Shown here one piece after another: positions 13,738-15,713 of a stretch of 15,713 nucleotides of DNA (position 1 is the first letter of the stretch; each line of letters starts with the position of its first letter). Source of the DNA: Campylobacterales bacterium (GTDB lineage: Bacteria; Campylobacterota; Campylobacteria; Campylobacterales; Arcobacteraceae); the NCBI GenBank assembly GCA_019752775.1, contig JAIELU010000116.1, positions 1 to 15,713 of the forward strand, written 5' to 3'. The notes beneath the pieces are model-generated. The model saw nothing but the letters and a program-made list of their open reading frames with translations, had not been told where the DNA came from and made no database searches. The translations under genes and the position numbers were made by a program.

Positions 13738-14396
13738 CCCTTTAACATATTTACACCATCAACAGAACCTAAAAGTTCTTCAATAGCTCTCTCAGGATGT
13801 GGCATTAAACCAAAAACATTTCTTTCTTTATTACAAATACCAGCAATATTTAATAAAGAACCATTCATATTTACCAAGTTTCCATCTTTATCACAGTATT
13901 TTAAAAGAATTTGATTATTTTCTTCTAACTCTTTTAATCCAGCTTCATCAATATAATAATTTCCATCATGATGTGCAACTGGAATATTTACAACTTGATC
14001 TTTTTTCATTAAAGATAAAAATTTGTTATCAGTATTTATTACTTTTAAAGTATGATATTTAGAAATAAAATGTAAAGAATCATTTCTTTTCATTGCACCT
14101 GGTAATAATCCAGCTTCTAATAAAATTTGGAATCCATTACAAATTCCTAAAACTTTTCCACCATTTGCTGCATATGATTGAACAGAATCCATAACATTTG
14201 CAAATCTAGCAATTGCACCACTTCTTAAATAATCTCCATAAGAAAATCCACCAGGAATTACTAATAAATCTGTATCTGAAGGAATTTGTTTTTCTTTATG
14301 CCAAATAATTTCTACGACACAACCTAATTGCTCAAATGCATATTTTGCATCATACTCACAATTTGTTCCAGGAAATTGTAATACTGAAATTTTCAT
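13725..14396 (-). CDS. purQ: Phosphoribosylformylglycinamidine synthase, glutaminase subunit
   Basis: PurQ hydrolyses glutamine and delivers ammonia to PurL, with PurS as bridging subunit, for the fourth step of IMP synthesis (FGAR to FGAM). The 223-residue class I glutamine amidotransferase has F-P-G-T-N-C at 8-13, P-G-G-F-S-Y-G-D-Y at 48-56, the nucleophile elbow G-I-C-N-G-F-Q at 84-90 (Cys86), and M-P-H-P-E-R at 198-203 completing the triad with His200 and Glu202. It starts one base after the purS stop (TAATATG), indicating coupled translation. purL is not in the window. Its last codons lie in the inverted repeat at 13700-13737. Confidence 0.95.
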   Translation of the reverse strand: MKISVLQFPGTNCEYDAKYAFEQLGCVVEIIWHKEKQIPSDTDLLVIPGGFSYGDYLRSGAIARFANVMDSVQSYAANGGKVLGICNGFQILLEAGLLPGAMKRNDSLHFISKYHTLKVINTDNKFLSLMKKDQVVNIPVAHHDGNYYIDEAGLKELEENNQILLKYCDKDGNLVNMNGSLLNIAGICNKERNVFGLMPHPERAIEELLGSVDGVNMLKGFLQ

Positions 14397-14397
14397 A

Positions 14398-14643
14398 TTA
14401 ACCTACTATTTCTATATCATAATCTTCAATAACAGTATTAGCTAAAAGTTTTTGACACATTTTTGTAACTTCTTCTTTAGCTGATTCTTTATCAGTAGAG
14501 TTTAATTCTATAATAATTTGTTTTCCAATTCTTACATTTTTAACTAATTCTTTAAATCCTAGCGTATCTAATGCGTGATGAGTTGCTTTACCTTGATCAT
14601 CTAATACACCTTGTTTCAATGCTACATTTACGATTGCTTTCAT
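14398..14643 (-). CDS. purS: Phosphoribosylformylglycinamidine synthase subunit PurS
   Basis: PurS is the small subunit that links PurQ to the small form of PurL in the FGAM synthase complex; organisms with a separate PurS lack the single-chain PurL of E. coli. At 81 residues it matches the family, with V-A-L-K-Q-G-V-L-D-D-Q-G-K-A at 7-20 and A-L-D-T-L-G-F at 24-30, then a beta strand, a helix and a final strand. The ribosome site GAAGG (14650-14654) lies six bases before the ATG. It is separated from purC by 90 bases holding a TATAAT, so it may be transcribed apart from purC. Confidence 0.93.
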   Translation of the reverse strand: MKAIVNVALKQGVLDDQGKATHHALDTLGFKELVKNVRIGKQIIIELNSTDKESAKEEVTKMCQKLLANTVIEDYDIEIVG

Positions 14644-14671
14644 TTGTTACCTTCAATTTATATTTTTTGCG

Positions 14672-14677
14672 ATTATA
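14672..14677 (-). promoter_or_regulatory. Probable -10 element for purS-purQ
   Basis: TATAAT reads leftwards 28 bases before the purS ATG, giving a likely transcription start near 14665 and a leader of about 22 bases that includes the GAAGG ribosome site. No -35 hexamer at a proper distance is convincing. A small seven-pair hairpin (ATTTAGG/CCTAAAT, 14698-14719) lies just upstream, after purC. The rest of the purC-purS gap shows nothing else, and no PurR-type operator was recognised. Confidence 0.5.
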
Positions 14678-14733
14678 TCTAAATCTGCCTTACAATAATT
14701 TAGGCTAAAAGACCTAAATATTATCCTTTTAAA

Positions 14734-15687
14734 CTATTTACTTAATCTATTTAAGATTGTTGTATATCCACTTAAAATTTTATCTTTAATTGTTTGAGGG
14801 ACAACAACATCTAATTTTTCACCAGACTTAAGCTCTTTTGCTTTTTCTTTCCAGTTATCTTGTTTACCAAAATCTCTAAGAAGTTGTTTATCCATTGAGA
14901 TATAATTAGCAGCATCAAAATCCTCTTTTGAAATAAATCTTGAACTTTCAGGTGTTAAAACTTCATCACCTAAAACCCATTCATCTTTAGAATTAACAAA
15001 TATTTCAAACTTTGTGTCAACTACGATAATACCTCTATCTTGTGCAAATTTCGTAAAATTTTTAAATAACTTTTCAAGGCTTGAAACGATTTCAGGAAAT
15101 AATTCTCTGATTTTTTGTGAATTTAAAGGTTCATCTTTAATACCTTTAGTAGTTGGCGTAAAAATTGGAGTTTCAAATTTATGCCATTGTGCTAAACCTG
15201 AAGGTAAATTTAAACCATATGGATCTAAATTATTTAGACAAGCATCAAAAAGTGAACCTGTTAGATAATTTCTAAAAATTAATTCAAATTGAACTACATC
15301 GCCATCAACTTTAGCTTCTAAAGGTTTACATAATTCCATAAGTTGACATCTGGGCGCTATACTTAAAGTTTGATCAACTTTTTCTGATAAAATTGCTGTT
15401 CTAATTCCAGCTTCTTTTGCAAATTCTGCTCCATTATTAGAAATAGCAGTTTGAGAAACACCTTTTCCATCAATTAAAAGATTTAATGGGATATCAAATA
15501 CAGAACATCTATCACTTCTTACTAATAAAACTTTTGGTTCAACTCCTGGACAAGTGTAAAGGTCTGCATTTTTACCAATATAAAATAGATTATAACCTAA
15601 CTCTTCTAACTCAGGAATACCTTTTTGAGTTGTTGTTTTCTTTGATTCAGGCCAAAGTCCAAGTGCTACTATTTCACTTATTTTCAT
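14734..15687 (-). CDS. purC: Phosphoribosylaminoimidazole-succinocarboxamide (SAICAR) synthase, long form
   Basis: PurC ligates aspartate to CAIR using ATP to give SAICAR, step eight of IMP synthesis. The fold is recognisable by Y-I-G-K-N-A-D-L-Y (36-44, in place of the usual G-K-x-x-x-x-Y), R-N-Y-L-T-G-S-L at 139-146 (usual R-N-x-x-A-G-S-L), P-I-F-T-P-T-T-K at 174-181, V-D-T-K-F-E at 223-228 and D-E-V-L-T-P-E-S-S-R-F at 241-251. At 317 residues it is about 80 longer than the 235-240 of most bacterial PurC, including Campylobacter as I recall, with an extended N-terminus of about 25 residues and internal additions. The start is firm: AGGAGA (15692-15697) lies four bases before the ATG. It is first in the pur cluster within this window. 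Confidence 0.9.
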   Translation of the reverse strand: MKISEIVALGLWPESKKTTTQKGIPELEELGYNLFYIGKNADLYTCPGVEPKVLLVRSDRCSVFDIPLNLLIDGKGVSQTAISNNGAEFAKEAGIRTAILSEKVDQTLSIAPRCQLMELCKPLEAKVDGDVVQFELIFRNYLTGSLFDACLNNLDPYGLNLPSGLAQWHKFETPIFTPTTKGIKDEPLNSQKIRELFPEIVSSLEKLFKNFTKFAQDRGIIVVDTKFEIFVNSKDEWVLGDEVLTPESSRFISKEDFDAANYISMDKQLLRDFGKQDNWKEKAKELKSGEKLDVVVPQTIKDKILSGYTTILNRLSK

Positions 15688-15713
15688 TTAGTCTCCTATT
15701 ATTTATTCATTAT

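Noticed and set aside
13606..13914. Plus-strand ORFs opposite purQ and the envelope gene
   Set aside because: They overlap well-supported minus-strand genes, have no ribosome site of note, and have compositions expected of antisense frames.
14698..14719. Hairpin after purC as an intrinsic terminator
   Set aside because: The stem is only seven pairs, mostly A/T, and no T-run follows on the minus strand. It is noted only as a weak structure.

Overview
The window is AT-rich bacterial chromosome, almost fully coding, and looks like Campylobacterota, most likely an Arcobacter-type genome. This rests on the low GC, the protein sequences (for example the N-F-K-T-N start of TpiA, and the FabI and ArgS sequences) and gene orders that match, from memory, Campylobacter jejuni: fabI-tpiA-pgk-gapA-nadD-rsfS, argS-tatA, and purC-purS-purQ-hypothetical-plsC-crcB. 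No tRNA, rRNA, CRISPR array or complete mobile element was seen.

Layout from left to right. (1) 1-4729, minus strand: lysA-pheA-hisC-dxs, a close-packed amino-acid and isoprenoid gene set that runs off the left edge inside dxs. (2) 4833-8581, minus strand: gap-pgk-tpiA-fabI, lower glycolysis/gluconeogenesis followed by enoyl-ACP reductase, closed by a hairpin at the fabI stop. (3) 8671-9546, plus strand: nadD-rsfS, transcribed divergently from gap and the only rightward genes. (4) 9562-11510, minus strand: tatA-argS plus a 40-codon membrane-protein ORF too short for usual gene calling. It ends inside a strong hairpin shared with the convergent rsfS. (5) 11575-15687, minus strand: purC-purS-purQ-hypothetical-plsC-fluC, joining purine synthesis (steps 4 and 8 of IMP synthesis) to envelope functions through overlapping genes.

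Most genes are ordinary housekeeping genes with intact catalytic motifs. The strongest anomaly is at the left edge. The dxs reading frame is canonical up to residue 399 and then, at about base 85, changes without a stop into sequence unlike DXS, at the point where the conserved D-R-A-G/T-H-Q-G region should follow. This could be an insertion junction, a rearrangement or an assembly chimera. Other points worth a second look are the small ORF after argS, an unusually long and divergent PurC, an altered ACT-domain motif in PheA, an H-V-A-H active-site motif in NadD, and a conserved two-domain envelope protein of unknown function. I found no convincing new multi-gene system.
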